From Candidatus Cryosericum terrychapinii (GTDB lineage: Bacteria > Caldisericota > Caldisericia > Cryosericales > Cryosericaceae): a DNA stretch of 59,650 nt. The stretch spans positions 1-59,650 of the forward strand of contig NZ_QXIS01000014.1 of NCBI RefSeq assembly GCF_003570925.1. The letters are read 5' to 3'. Under the pieces are notes generated by a model. The model was not told where the DNA came from. It worked only from the letters and a program-made list of their open reading frames with translations, and made no database searches. Shown piece by piece: positions 33,458 through 41,873 of this stretch. Numbering within the stretch: position 1 is the stretch's first letter; each line of letters opens with the position of its first letter. The position numbers were made by a program, and so were the translations under genes.

Positions 33458-34663
33458 CTACATGCCGGCGAAATCCCAGTCAAGGTCAGTCAGTCGGTCC
33501 TGAAACGCTGCAAGATCTGCGTGCGATCTCATCGCCTGCTGCAACTGCCGTGTCCCGTTCGTTGTCCCGTAAAGGATAACGCCGACGATGATGCCATTCT
33601 CGAGGACAACCTTGCGATAGGTCTGTTGACCTTGTGCCTGGATCACCTGGACATGCTGCTCCTGGGTGGGATTGACGTTGCCCATGCTCAGAACGTCGAT
33701 TCCACAAGTCTTGAGCGAACTCGACATAATACTCCCCTCGTACGTAGCTATTCCGGGTGAGACCATGTTCTGAGCTGCAACCTTGGCTTGTTCCAGGCAG
33801 GGAGGGACGATGCCGTAGACACGTCCGCGGTGCTCGACGACGTCGCCGGCGGCATAGACATCAGGGGCAGACGTCTGCATGGAATCATCCACCTGAACAC
33901 CTCGTCCTGTGGCGATACCTGCTTCCCGAGCGACGGTGACGTTGGGGCGGACTCCCGTAGAGAACAGGACGAACTCTCCTTGTGCGATGCGACCGTCCTT
34001 GAGGAGGACGCCTGCTGCGTCATGTTCTCCCGAAACAATCTGCTGAGACTCGGCGCCGAGCAGAGCTGTGACGCCTAACCCTTGGAGGTATTCCACCAGC
34101 ATTTCCGCCGAGCGTTCGTCGAGCTGGTTGGGCAACAGCCGGCCGGCGAACTCGATGACAGTGGCTTTCATTCCTCGCTCTGCCAACGCTCTTGCTGCTT
34201 CCAGGCCCAGCAGGCCCCCGCCCACGACGACCACGGTGGCACCTGGAACGATGCGCGCCAGCAAAGCATCTGCATCATCCAGTGTTCTGAGGGTGAAGAC
34301 ACCGACTTGGTCTGCGCCGGGCAGGGGCGGCACAAAGGGCGTCGCGCCGTTTGCAAGCAACAGCCTGTCGTAGGGAAGCACAATACCGTCGTCGAGCATC
34401 GCTTCATGCTCCATGGCGTGCACGTGCATGATGCGGCGTCCACTGGTGAGAGTTATTCTGTTTTCGCTATACCAGCTTGTGGCATGTACAATTAGCTGGC
34501 CCTTGGACTTGCGACCGGCCAAGTAGTCGATCAAGTCAGGGCGCGGATAGTAGGCAACCGACTCCGCGTCGACGACCGTGATGTCCGACGATGGATCAAA
34601 CTTTCGCAGGTGCTGTGCCGCCGCTGTGCCGGCAGCCCAGCCTCCGGCAATGAGGTACTTCAT
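33458..34663 (-). CDS. NAD(P)H-dependent flavoprotein, rubredoxin reductase-like
   Basis: A 401-residue two-dinucleotide-binding flavoprotein, probably reducing the rubredoxin encoded just upstream in the manner of NADH:rubredoxin oxidoreductases, which feed electrons to oxygen- and peroxide-reducing enzymes in anaerobes. The NAD-binding motif VVVGGGLLGLEAA and the C-terminal FAD motif VYAAGDVVE are normal. The N-terminal FAD-binding GxGxxG is altered: GGWAAG at 7-12, with Trp9 where the second glycine is expected. It begins 15 nt after the rubredoxin stop, so the pair is one unit. Rubredoxin as partner is inferred from context. Confidence 0.85.
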   Translation of the reverse strand: MKYLIAGGWAAGTAAAQHLRKFDPSSDITVVDAESVAYYPRPDLIDYLAGRKSKGQLIVHATSWYSENRITLTSGRRIMHVHAMEHEAMLDDGIVLPYDRLLLANGATPFVPPLPGADQVGVFTLRTLDDADALLARIVPGATVVVVGGGLLGLEAARALAERGMKATVIEFAGRLLPNQLDERSAEMLVEYLQGLGVTALLGAESQQIVSGEHDAAGVLLKDGRIAQGEFVLFSTGVRPNVTVAREAGIATGRGVQVDDSMQTSAPDVYAAGDVVEHRGRVYGIVPPCLEQAKVAAQNMVSPGIATYEGSIMSSSLKTCGIDVLSMGNVNPTQEQHVQVIQAQGQQTYRKVVLENGIIVGVILYGTTNGTRQLQQAMRSHADLAAFQDRLTDLDWDFAGM

Positions 34664-34678
34664 TGTGACCGTCAGCCG

Positions 34679-34837
34679 TCACGCTTTCTCAAAAAGGTCC
34701 TTGGCGGCGCCGCAGTCTGGGCAGACCCAGCTCTCTGGGAGATCCTCAAACTTGACGCCGGGGTTGATTTCCTGCGTGCTGTCACCGATAGCAGGGTCGT
34801 ACACGTATCCACACACAGTGCAAATCCACTTCTCCAT
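34679..34837 (-). CDS. rd: Rubredoxin
   Basis: A 52-residue one-iron electron carrier. The Fe(Cys)4 ligands are Cys6, Cys9, Cys39 and Cys42 in CTVCG and CPDCG, with the aromatic core residues Trp4, Tyr11, Tyr13 and Trp37. The start is the ATG at 34837, with AAGGAGG upstream; the longer open frame to 34921 is non-coding leader. It is co-transcribed with the flavoprotein that follows. Confidence 0.97.
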   Translation of the reverse strand: MEKWICTVCGYVYDPAIGDSTQEINPGVKFEDLPESWVCPDCGAAKDLFEKA

Positions 34838-34892
34838 GACAGTTCCTCCTTGTGTCGAGCGGTTGGGAAGAGGAAAACTCTTCTGCATACGC

Positions 34893-34921
34893 AGTTTACG
34901 GTGAAAACCCCTTTCCTGCAA
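34893..34921 (-). promoter_or_regulatory. Candidate promoter for rubredoxin
   Basis: Minus strand: TTGCAG (34916-34921), a 17-nt spacer, and TAAACT (34893-34898). Divergent from the iorA promoter. Confidence 0.45.
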
Positions 34922-34952
34922 GTCACCAAGTCACACACGGTGCAGTAGCCCT

Positions 34953-34980
34953 TTGACAGTCGAAGGGGGCGCGGTATGCT
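34953..34980 (+). promoter_or_regulatory. Promoter for iorAB
   Basis: Consensus TTGACA (34953-34958), a 16-nt spacer, and TATGCT (34975-34980). The leader carries AGGAGG just before the iorA ATG. Confidence 0.65.
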
Positions 34981-35015
34981 ATGAAAACAGTGTCTGAAAG
35001 AGGTCAGGAGGTGAC

Positions 35016-36890
35016 ATGAAGTATCAAGCGTTAGTTGACGGTAAGGCAGGGGATCATGAGCTGCTTCTTGGCAACGAAGCCGCGGTTCGTGGTGCTCTGG
35101 AAGCCCGTATCGGTGTGGCGGCCAGTTATCCTGGGACCCCGTCGTCAGAGATCGGGGACGTGTTCAGCATCGTCGCGAAAGTCTCAGGAGTGTACTTCGA
35201 GTATTCCGCGAACGAGAAGGTGGCCCTTGAGGTTGCAGCAGCCTCAGCAGCAAGCGGTGTGCGGTCTTTCACGTTTATGAAGCATGTTGGGCTGAACGTT
35301 GCCTCGGATTCCTTCATGACGACGGCATACATAGGAACCAGGGCGGGGTTCGTCGTGCTTTCTGCGGACGATCCATCGACGCACTCATCACAGAATGAAC
35401 AGGACAACAGATACTACGCGCGCCTCGCGAACGTGCCCATGTTGGAACCCTCGAGTCCTCAGGAAACCAAGGACTATATGGTAGAAGCCTACAGCATTTC
35501 GGAGAAACTGGAGCTCCCGGTTCTGTTCCGAACGACGACCCGTGTTGCCCACATGCGCGGCGACGTTGTTCTTGGCGATCGAAGGCCCGTCGTGAGACGA
35601 GGCGTTTTCGAGAAGGATCCGTCAAGGTTTGTACCGGTGCCCGCCAACTCTTCGAACATGCACGTCAAGCTGCTGGGCAGACTCGCCGAGGCTCGGCATC
35701 TCAGCGAAATGTCTTCGCTGAACCACGTCGTCGACGTGGGTGTCGGGGGGCGAGTGGGGATCGTTACCGTGGGCAGCACTTTCAACTACGTCGTAGACGC
35801 CCTGGAGGAACTCGGACTTTCTGCTCGAGTGTTCAAGATAGGTTTCTCCTATCCACTGCCGCTTGACAGGATCCGGGAGTTTGCTGCGGACGTTGACGAG
35901 CTGCTTGTCGTCGAAGAACTCGAGCCTCTCATGGAAAATGACATCAAGACCGACTTCCTGTCGCATGGCACCAGGACGCCGGTATGTGGCAAGGAGGAAC
36001 TCCTTGTGCCGCGCGTACACGAGCTCAATGTTGATGTTGTGGCAAAGGCATTGGCCAATCACTTCGGCGTACCATTGCATGTGCCTGCCTCAGGCAAGGT
36101 GCAGCCCTGGCCATCGCCGCTTCCGTCGCGGCCGCCGGTGCTTTGTCCCGGCTGCCCTCATCGTGGATCGTATCTCGCTGTGCGTCGAGCTATACGTGAA
36201 CTCGGAATCCCGGAACCTGTCTTCGCCTCCGACATCGGCTGCTACACGCTCGGTATGGCAGCTCCATTCAGTGCAGCGGACTATCTGCTGTCCATGGGAT
36301 CCAGCGTGGGGACTGCCGGCGGATTCGACGTGGCAACTGACCAGAAGGTCTTCTCGTTTATCGGTGACAGCACCTTTTTCCATGCTGGGCTGTCCGCTCT
36401 CGCAAGCGCCATTCACAACAAGCATCGGTTTGTCCTGACTGTCCTGGACAACCGGACGACTGCGATGACGGGACATCAGCCCAATCCGTCCATGTTGACG
36501 GATGCTGTGGGTGATCCGGCACCAGCTATCAGCATCGAAGCGGTAGTAAAGGCAATGGGCGTTCCATTCGTAAAGGTTATCAACCCGTACAGGGTGGCCG
36601 AGGCTACCGAGGCCTACAAGGAAGCTACGCAGGTGGACGGTGTCGCTGTCATCGTGTCCAAACAGGTTTGCAGCCTCCTGCTCGACCGTGCGAAGCGTGC
36701 GAAGGGAATCTGGCAGACGTTTCAGGTCGACCGCGATGTCTGTACGGGCTGTCTGACATGTGTACATGATGTTGCTTGCCCTGCCATCTTTGTGTCTGAA
36801 GGAAAAGCGGAGATCAACCAGGAACTGTGCGACGGATGCGGCGTGTGCTCGCAGGACTGTACAGTGCATGCGATTGGGGTGAAGAAATGA
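35016..36890 (+). CDS. iorA: Indolepyruvate:ferredoxin oxidoreductase, alpha subunit
   Basis: Oxidatively decarboxylates aryl pyruvates (from aromatic amino acid transamination) to aryl acetyl-CoA, reducing ferredoxin; oxygen-sensitive, cytosolic. The 624-residue protein has the pyruvate-binding N-terminal domain (PGTPSSEI, YSANEKVALE), a thiamine-diphosphate domain (SDIGCYTLG; GDSTFFHAG), and a C-terminal ferredoxin domain with two Cys sets: 576/579/582/588 and 605/608/611/615. In the first set the fourth cysteine is spaced by five residues, as is typical of IorA. AGGAGG precedes the ATG. It overlaps iorB by 4 nt. Confidence 0.97.
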   Translation: MKYQALVDGKAGDHELLLGNEAAVRGALEARIGVAASYPGTPSSEIGDVFSIVAKVSGVYFEYSANEKVALEVAAASAASGVRSFTFMKHVGLNVASDSFMTTAYIGTRAGFVVLSADDPSTHSSQNEQDNRYYARLANVPMLEPSSPQETKDYMVEAYSISEKLELPVLFRTTTRVAHMRGDVVLGDRRPVVRRGVFEKDPSRFVPVPANSSNMHVKLLGRLAEARHLSEMSSLNHVVDVGVGGRVGIVTVGSTFNYVVDALEELGLSARVFKIGFSYPLPLDRIREFAADVDELLVVEELEPLMENDIKTDFLSHGTRTPVCGKEELLVPRVHELNVDVVAKALANHFGVPLHVPASGKVQPWPSPLPSRPPVLCPGCPHRGSYLAVRRAIRELGIPEPVFASDIGCYTLGMAAPFSAADYLLSMGSSVGTAGGFDVATDQKVFSFIGDSTFFHAGLSALASAIHNKHRFVLTVLDNRTTAMTGHQPNPSMLTDAVGDPAPAISIEAVVKAMGVPFVKVINPYRVAEATEAYKEATQVDGVAVIVSKQVCSLLLDRAKRAKGIWQTFQVDRDVCTGCLTCVHDVACPAIFVSEGKAEINQELCDGCGVCSQDCTVHAIGVKK

Positions 36891-37480
36891 GTTCACTGAA
36901 TGTGTTCTTTGCCGGAGTCGGAGGTCAAGGGATTATCACTGGTGCCAGTATCATCGCACGAGCTTCCATTGCGGCTGGTGTGAATGCTGTCATGAGCGAG
37001 GTTCACGGCATGGCACAGCGCGGGGGCTCGGTCGTGTGTGAGCTTCGATTAGGAGATGTACACAGTCCAACGATCCCGGAGGGCGAGGCAGACCTCATCA
37101 TCGGGTTCGAGCCCGTCGAGACGGTCCGATCACTCACAAAAGCCAACCATCATACCGTTGTCATTACCGAGGTGCGTCCGATCATTCCAGTGAGCGTCTC
37201 GCTGGGAGGCAGAGCTTACCCTGCGGTGGAGGATCTCCTGGCGTATCTTCGCTCGCAGGTTGCGGCGGTCTACGCTGTCCCTGCCGCTGCTATGGCCGAG
37301 GAAATCGGGTTGCCGCAGGCCGCGAACGTCGTCTTGCTGGGAGCAGCCATGGGAACCGGCTTGATTCCTCTGGAATTTGGGACAATCCGCGATACGCTAT
37401 CTCGTACCGTGCCGGCAAAGGCACTGGAGGCCAACTTCCGAGCATTGCAGGTGGGATTCGAGTTGACCCGGAAGGCTTAG
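36887..37480 (+). CDS. iorB: Indolepyruvate:ferredoxin oxidoreductase, beta subunit
   Basis: Gamma-domain-type partner of IorA. The 197-residue protein begins with FFAGVGGQGIITGASI, the conserved start of the 2-oxoacid:ferredoxin oxidoreductase gamma fold, and has the EVHGMAQRGGSV motif. The ATG at 36887 overlaps the iorA stop (ATGA); the frame is open to 36827 but that part lies inside the iorA ferredoxin domain. Together the pair makes a complete enzyme for fermenting aromatic amino acids. Confidence 0.96.
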   Translation: MSSLNVFFAGVGGQGIITGASIIARASIAAGVNAVMSEVHGMAQRGGSVVCELRLGDVHSPTIPEGEADLIIGFEPVETVRSLTKANHHTVVITEVRPIIPVSVSLGGRAYPAVEDLLAYLRSQVAAVYAVPAAAMAEEIGLPQAANVVLLGAAMGTGLIPLEFGTIRDTLSRTVPAKALEANFRALQVGFELTRKA

Positions 37481-37501
37481 AACAACTGTGAGAGAATCGA
37501 G

Positions 37502-38104
37502 CTAGGCGAGGTGGCAGGTCGAGTCGATGACTCGGGCCTGCCACTTGTTGGTCTCGGCCTCAAAGACCGAAATGCAGGCGTTTGGTTGGGTGAAGCTGCT
37601 ATAGCTGCTGACGGGAAGGTCCAGCAGAACGGACATGAGAACACGGTTGAGCCCTCCGTGGGCGACGACGAGCACTAGGTCCCCGAAGTTGGATTCAAGC
37701 ATTGAACGCACCTTTTCGGCGCGGCGACGCACATCAGCCAGAGACTCACCGCCATCTGGCCGGGCTTCTGGTGACTTGAGTTCCCATGCTGCCAAAGCTG
37801 TTGGGTACATGGCCCCTATTTCGTTCCACGTGTGTCCCTCCCAGCCTCCGAAGTCGATCTCCCGAAGCTCAGGCACGACGATGGGTGAGATGCCCAGGTT
37901 GACACCCACGGGTTCCGCGATGGCGCGGGCGCGGGCCAGTGGACTCGTGAAGATCGTATCGAATCGGAGAGCCGAGAGAAAAGCCACAGTCTTGGCTGTC
38001 TGGGCGAGGCCATCGATAGACAACTGCGTATCGCGGCTGCCCTGGACTTTGCCCTCCAGATTCCAGCTCGTTTCGGCGTGACGTACGAGATAGATGGTTT
38101 TCAT
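37502..38104 (-). CDS. Histidine phosphatase family protein
   Basis: A 200-residue enzyme of the phosphoglycerate mutase/histidine phosphatase family. The catalytic RHG-type motif is LVRHAET at 6-12, the acid/base region is ELREIDFGGWEGHTWNEI near 80-97, and the second histidine is in VVAHGG near 150. The sequence fits the broad CobC/GpmB/PhoE-like group; a cobalamin, phosphoglycerate or general phosphatase role cannot be distinguished. It is divergent from the SCIFF gene and convergent with iorB. Confidence 0.88.
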   Translation of the reverse strand: MKTIYLVRHAETSWNLEGKVQGSRDTQLSIDGLAQTAKTVAFLSALRFDTIFTSPLARARAIAEPVGVNLGISPIVVPELREIDFGGWEGHTWNEIGAMYPTALAAWELKSPEARPDGGESLADVRRRAEKVRSMLESNFGDLVLVVAHGGLNRVLMSVLLDLPVSSYSSFTQPNACISVFEAETNKWQARVIDSTCHLA

Positions 38105-38114
38105 GCTGAACCTC

Positions 38115-38145
38115 TTGACTTATCGCTGCTTATCGTAGATATTAT
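38115..38145 (+). promoter_or_regulatory. Candidate promoter and repeat for SCIFF operon
   Basis: TTGACT (38115-38120) and TATTAT (38140-38145) with an over-long 19-nt spacer. The hexamer TTATCG occurs twice, one helical turn apart (38120-38125 and 38130-38135), between the boxes, suggesting a regulator site. Confidence 0.3.
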
Positions 38146-38181
38146 GTGGACAAAATCTTGGTTTGAGAAGGGAGCAACACT

Positions 38182-38349
38182 GTGAAGTTTATCAAGGTGG
38201 TAGCAACAAAGACCATTGACGTCGACGACAAGCTTGCGAAGGCGTGTCGTGAGTGCCAGACTCCCTGCAAGTCCGCTTGCAAGACGTCCTCGACAGTGGG
38301 CAACCAAGTCTGCGAAACCAGGAAGAAGCCCAAGCGGTTCATCTGGTAG
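38182..38349 (+). CDS. SCIFF ranthipeptide precursor, five-cysteine variant
   Basis: Ribosomal precursor of the SCIFF (six cysteines in forty-five residues) thioether peptide family. The 55-residue protein starts at GTG with a GGGAG upstream, has a leader of about 21 residues (KFIKVVATKTIDVDD) and a core with the family pattern Cys22-x2-Cys25-x3-Cys29-x3-Cys33-x10-Cys44, including the TVGNQ signature. The fifth family cysteine is replaced by Ser37. Cys33 and Thr38, matching the Cys/Thr pair reported to be cross-linked in characterised SCIFF peptides, are kept. The basic tail RKKPKRFIW extends past the usual end. The maturase gene follows after 3 nt. Confidence 0.9.
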   Translation: MKFIKVVATKTIDVDDKLAKACRECQTPCKSACKTSSTVGNQVCETRKKPKRFIW

Positions 38350-38352
38350 CTT

Positions 38353-39741
38353 GTGGCGCTCTCACGTATTCTACCCGCCTCGACCCATCTCTTCGAGAGA
38401 GGCGGTTTTTTTGTGCTCCTGGACGTTCCATCAGGCTCGATCTTCTCGCTTGACGAGCGAGTGTACCATTATCTTCAGGTGGTTCTCGCAGACCCTTCGA
38501 TGGAGGGAGAGTCTGTCCAACGGCTGACAGGTCTGGACGCGCAGACAATCACCGAAATCGAAGGTGAACTCGAGCAGCTTGTCGTTGCAGGGTGTCTGTT
38601 TACGCAGGCAACACAGCCCACAGAGGACGGATCGGTGTTGACGCTGAAGTCGCTCTGCCTCAACGTCGCGCATGAGTGCAACTTTTCATGCACGTATTGT
38701 TTCGCTCATGGGGGCGACTACTATGGCGATACAATGTTGATGACACGGGAAGTTGCCCGCGCAGGAATCGATTTCCTTGTGTACGAAAGCGGTGTCCACC
38801 ACAACGTCGAGGTCGACTTCTTCGGTGGCGAGCCGCTCATGAATTGGGACGTTATCGTTGACACCATGGCGTACGCGTGGTCAGCATATCCCCTGAAGAA
38901 ATGGCGGTTCACGCTGACGACCAACGGCTCATTGCTTCGGGACGACATGTTTCCGGTGCTCGAGGCGAATGATGTGTCTGTTGTCCTCAGCCTGGACGGC
39001 GACCGGAGGGCCAACGATGCCAACCGTGTCTTCAAGGACGGGCGTGGCACGTTTGATGCCATCATTGAACGGATACGGCGCTTCACGCGGACGCGCGATG
39101 AAGGTGGCTACTTTGTGCGAGGAACGTATGCACGCAACACCTTGGCATTTGCCCAGAGCGTTCGAGAACTCCATACCCTGGGGTTCAAGTACATCTCGAT
39201 GGAGCCTGTCGTGCTTTCGGCAGACTCGGCTCTTGCCCTTCAGACAAGTGACCTGCCGGCAATTCGTGCTCAGTATGAGGAACTCATCGCGTACTTCCTG
39301 AGTGAACTGGGTTCAGGTGCGGGGTTTGACTTCTTTCACTTCAAGCTGGATCTCGAAGCAGGGCCATGTCTCAGCAAGCGCATCTATGGATGTGGAGCTG
39401 GTGTCGAATACATGGCTGTTGCGCCAAACGGGGACGTGTTCCCCTGCCATCAGTTTGACGGCGTTCAGGAGTATAGGATGGGCAACGTCCTCGTGAGCCC
39501 GGTTCTGAACTGCCCTGAAGTGTTGGCAGAGTGCGCTCACGCCAACTTTCTGTTTGCCAAAGAAGAGTGTGGCAGCTGCTGGGCGCGCTTCTACTGCAGC
39601 GGCGGGTGCCTTGCCAACAACTACGCGACCACTGGTACGCTCCTGAAGCCCTACGCGCTCGGATGCTTGATCCAGAAAGAGCGTATCGAAGCTGCACTGG
39701 TGGTGAAAGCGGCTGAGTCTCCAGAGAAAAACCATGATTAG
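38353..39741 (+). CDS. Radical SAM SCIFF peptide maturase (CteB-like)
   Basis: Radical S-adenosylmethionine enzyme expected to install the thioether link in the adjacent SCIFF peptide. The 462-residue protein has an N-terminal peptide-recognition (RRE-like) region (about 1-95), the [4Fe-4S] radical SAM motif CNFSCTYC (Cys109, Cys113, Cys116), and a C-terminal SPASM-type domain with cysteines in GPCLSK, YGCG, PCHQF, and the CGSCWARFYCSGGC cluster. The GTG start lies 3 nt after the precursor stop, so translation is coupled. Length and layout match CteB/Tte1186-like enzymes. Anaerobic, cytosolic. No dedicated exporter or protease gene is adjacent. Confidence 0.93.
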   Translation: MALSRILPASTHLFERGGFFVLLDVPSGSIFSLDERVYHYLQVVLADPSMEGESVQRLTGLDAQTITEIEGELEQLVVAGCLFTQATQPTEDGSVLTLKSLCLNVAHECNFSCTYCFAHGGDYYGDTMLMTREVARAGIDFLVYESGVHHNVEVDFFGGEPLMNWDVIVDTMAYAWSAYPLKKWRFTLTTNGSLLRDDMFPVLEANDVSVVLSLDGDRRANDANRVFKDGRGTFDAIIERIRRFTRTRDEGGYFVRGTYARNTLAFAQSVRELHTLGFKYISMEPVVLSADSALALQTSDLPAIRAQYEELIAYFLSELGSGAGFDFFHFKLDLEAGPCLSKRIYGCGAGVEYMAVAPNGDVFPCHQFDGVQEYRMGNVLVSPVLNCPEVLAECAHANFLFAKEECGSCWARFYCSGGCLANNYATTGTLLKPYALGCLIQKERIEAALVVKAAESPEKNHD

Positions 39742-40026
39742 TTAGTGAGTTGATGGCTTGAGGGAAGACCCGTTGCCGCCTGGTGCGCAGAGCATTGTGG
39801 CAGCCATGGCATTTCTGAGTATGGAATACTGGAGGAAAGGAGCGCATTGTCTCACACGAAGAACTCCCTTCCCCGGCATGAAACATAGACCATCAGCTCT
39901 TGTTGACGAGGGGCGGCTGTAGGTCACGGCATAGTGACGAACTGCCGGAGTCTGCAGAGAAAAGAGCAAAGGGACTTTGAACACGGTGGCTTCATGGATC
40001 GAGACGATCGAATCTGGACACAAAAA
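39742..40026. other. Non-coding gap after SCIFF maturase
   Basis: About 285 nt between the convergent maturase and tRNA-Phe genes. I see no convincing gene, strong hairpin or promoter in it. A T-run lies directly downstream of tRNA-Phe on the minus strand and may help end that transcript. Confidence 0.5.
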
Positions 40027-40102
40027 TGGTGCCGAGAGGCGGAATTGAACCGTCGACACGGGGATTTTCAGTCCCCTGCTCTACCAACTGAGCTATCTCG
40101 GC
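40027..40102 (-). tRNA. tRNA-Phe(GAA)
   Basis: 76 nt with encoded CCA; acceptor GCCGAGA/TCTCGGC, anticodon stem GGGGA/TCCCC, loop CTGAAAA, anticodon GAA. The T stem has one A-C mismatch. Last of three tRNA genes downstream of secG. Confidence 0.94.
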
Positions 40103-40180
40103 ACTCTTTCTTAAAGAAACCGCTCACCGTGTGCTTCGCCCGATGAGCGGTCCCACCATCAAGCAACAATATCACACTGC

Positions 40181-40255
40181 TGGTGGGCGAAACAGGATTC
40201 GAACCTGCGACTTCTTGCTTGTAAGGCAAGCGTTCTACCGCTGAACTATCCGCCC
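40181..40255 (-). tRNA. tRNA-Val(TAC)
   Basis: 75 nt with encoded CCA; acceptor GGGCGGA, anticodon stem CTTGC/GCAAG, loop CTTACAA, anticodon TAC. Lies between tRNA-Leu and tRNA-Phe. Confidence 0.95.
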
Positions 40256-40278
40256 CTGGATTGTGGTATTCATACTAA

Positions 40279-40363
40279 TGGTGCCGAGGGTGGGAATTGA
40301 ACCCACACGGATTGCTCCATGCGCCCCTTAAACGCACGCGTCTGCCAATTCCGCCACCCCGGC
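40279..40363 (-). tRNA. tRNA-Leu, anticodon read as AAG
   Basis: 85 nt class II tRNA with encoded CCA; acceptor GCCGGGG/CCTCGGC. Aligning with E. coli tRNA-Leu places the anticodon stem as TGCGT/GCGCA and the loop as TTAAGGG, giving anticodon AAG with G37. The alternative TAA reading needs a G-G mismatch in the stem. Located 18 nt after the secG stop. Confidence 0.88.
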
Positions 40364-40381
40364 ACGAGGCTTGGTGCTTCC

Positions 40382-40606
40382 CTAGAACTTGAAGACTACC
40401 AGTGCCAGGGACAATACCACAAATGCAATGGATAGAACAACTGCAAGCCGGTCAAGGAGAGCATCCTTGGGCTTGCGTGAGTGGAACACGGTCGCGCTGC
40501 CTGAAATCGCGCCCAGTCCGCTACCCTTGGGTTCCATGAACAGGATCGCAAGGATATCGCCAATTGCAACCAAAGCCATGACTATTTCCAAAACGGTTTT
40601 TAGCAA
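40382..40606 (-). CDS. secG: Preprotein translocase subunit SecG
   Basis: Small accessory subunit of the SecYEG translocon. The 74-residue protein has two membrane segments (about 3-22 and 54-72) separated by a short Gly/Ser-rich loop containing SGSATVF, as expected for SecG. The start is TTG, set by GGAGG 6 nt upstream; there is no nearby ATG. It follows pgk by 65 nt and precedes the tRNA-Leu/Val/Phe cluster, ending the glycolytic part of the operon as secG often does after tpi/pgk/eno. Confidence 0.92.
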   Translation of the reverse strand: MLKTVLEIVMALVAIGDILAILFMEPKGSGLGAISGSATVFHSRKPKDALLDRLAVVLSIAFVVLSLALVVFKF

Positions 40607-40671
40607 CGTGAACCTCCGGTAACAACAGCTATTATACGGAAAGCCGCTTCGATTTCAAGTGCTAAAGCGCA

Positions 40672-41862
40672 CTAGTCCACTGAGTCGATAGCTTCGATGC
40701 CAGGAAGCTGCTTCCCTTCAAGGTATTCCAGGAACGCGCCACCACCGGTGGACACGTGTTTGAAGTCATTCTGGAGGTTCAATGCGTCGATGACCGAGGC
40801 AGTCTCACCCCCACCGGCGACGGTCAGCGCTCCTGACTTGGCCGCAATGATCCGTGCGAGAGACTTGGTGCCTTCCGCAAACTCGGCGATCTCGATGACT
40901 CCCATCGGTCCATTCCAGATGATGGTATTGGCCTTCGCGATTTCTGCCGCGAATGCCTGGACAGTCTTTGGACCGATGTCCACGCCAATCTGATCCGCGG
41001 GAATGTCCTCGATGTCTACGATGTGGTGTGAGCTACCAGCCTTGATCTCGTTCGTGACAATAACGTCTACCGGGAGGAGAAGACGGGTGCCCTTTGTCTT
41101 GGCCGCTTCGATGATCTCGTCGGCGACCTTGAGGTAGTCTTCTTCCACAAGGGAGAACCCAATGGCGTATCCCATAGCCTTGAGGAAGGTGAACGCCATG
41201 CCACCACCAATGAGGATCGTGTCGGTCTTGGTGAGCAGGTTCTTGATGAGACCGATTTTGTCGGAGACCTTGGCACCACCCAGGATGGCAATGAACGGTT
41301 TCTTGGCAGATGTTGTGACGGTCTCAAGAACACGAATCTCTTTCTCGAGCAGAAAGCCCGCTGCTGATGGAAGAAACTGTGGGACGCCGGCAACAGACGT
41401 GTCGGGCCGGTGAGCGGTGGCAAACGCATCGTCCACATAGACGTCCGCGAGGGCGGCAAGCTTCTTTGCAAGCTCCTCGGAGCCATTCTGCTCCTCTTTG
41501 AGGAACCGCACGTTTTCGAGCATGATGACGTCGCCCGGCTTGGCGTTTGCGACGACTTCCGTGACATCGGGACCGACAACGGAATTGAGCTTGTTGACCG
41601 GTTTGCCCAGCAGGGCCGACAGCCTCTGCGCTATTTTGTCCAGCCGCAGCGATTCCACGACCTTCCCATTGGGACGGCCCATGTGTGTCACGAGGATGAT
41701 GATGGCGTTCTTGTCGAGCAGGTACCGAATAGTCGGCAGTGTCTCGACGATGCGCTTGTCATCGGTAATCGCCCCGTCCTTCGACATGGGGACGTTGTAG
41801 TCGACTCTTAGAAGCACTCTCTTGTTCTGAACGTCGAGATCCTTGATACTCCGCTTCGCCAT
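40672..41862 (-). CDS. pgk: Phosphoglycerate kinase
   Basis: Glycolytic enzyme transferring phosphate from 1,3-bisphosphoglycerate to ADP. The 396-residue monomer has the substrate motif RVDYNVPM near 19-26, the HMGRP motif, the hinge and the C-terminal nucleotide motif [11 protein letters not shown] with [17 protein letters not shown] precedes the ATG. It lies 11 nt after gap, in the standard gap-pgk order; triose phosphate isomerase and downstream glycolytic genes are not in this stretch. Confidence 0.98.
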   Translation of the reverse strand: MAKRSIKDLDVQNKRVLLRVDYNVPMSKDGAITDDKRIVETLPTIRYLLDKNAIIILVTHMGRPNGKVVESLRLDKIAQRLSALLGKPVNKLNSVVGPDVTEVVANAKPGDVIMLENVRFLKEEQNGSEELAKKLAALADVYVDDAFATAHRPDTSVAGVPQFLPSAAGFLLEKEIRVLETVTTSAKKPFIAILGGAKVSDKIGLIKNLLTKTDTILIGGGMAFTFLKAMGYAIGFSLVEEDYLKVADEIIEAAKTKGTRLLLPVDVIVTNEIKAGSSHHIVDIEDIPADQIGVDIGPKTVQAFAAEIAKANTIIWNGPMGVIEIAEFAEGTKSLARIIAAKSGALTVAGGGETASVIDALNLQNDFKHVSTGGGAFLEYLEGKQLPGIEAIDSVD

Positions 41863-41873
41863 GACGATGCCTC

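Noticed and set aside
39934-40146. Small frame reading REAELNRRHGDFQSPALPTELSRH
   Set aside because: Spurious translation across tRNA-Phe, a common false gene call.
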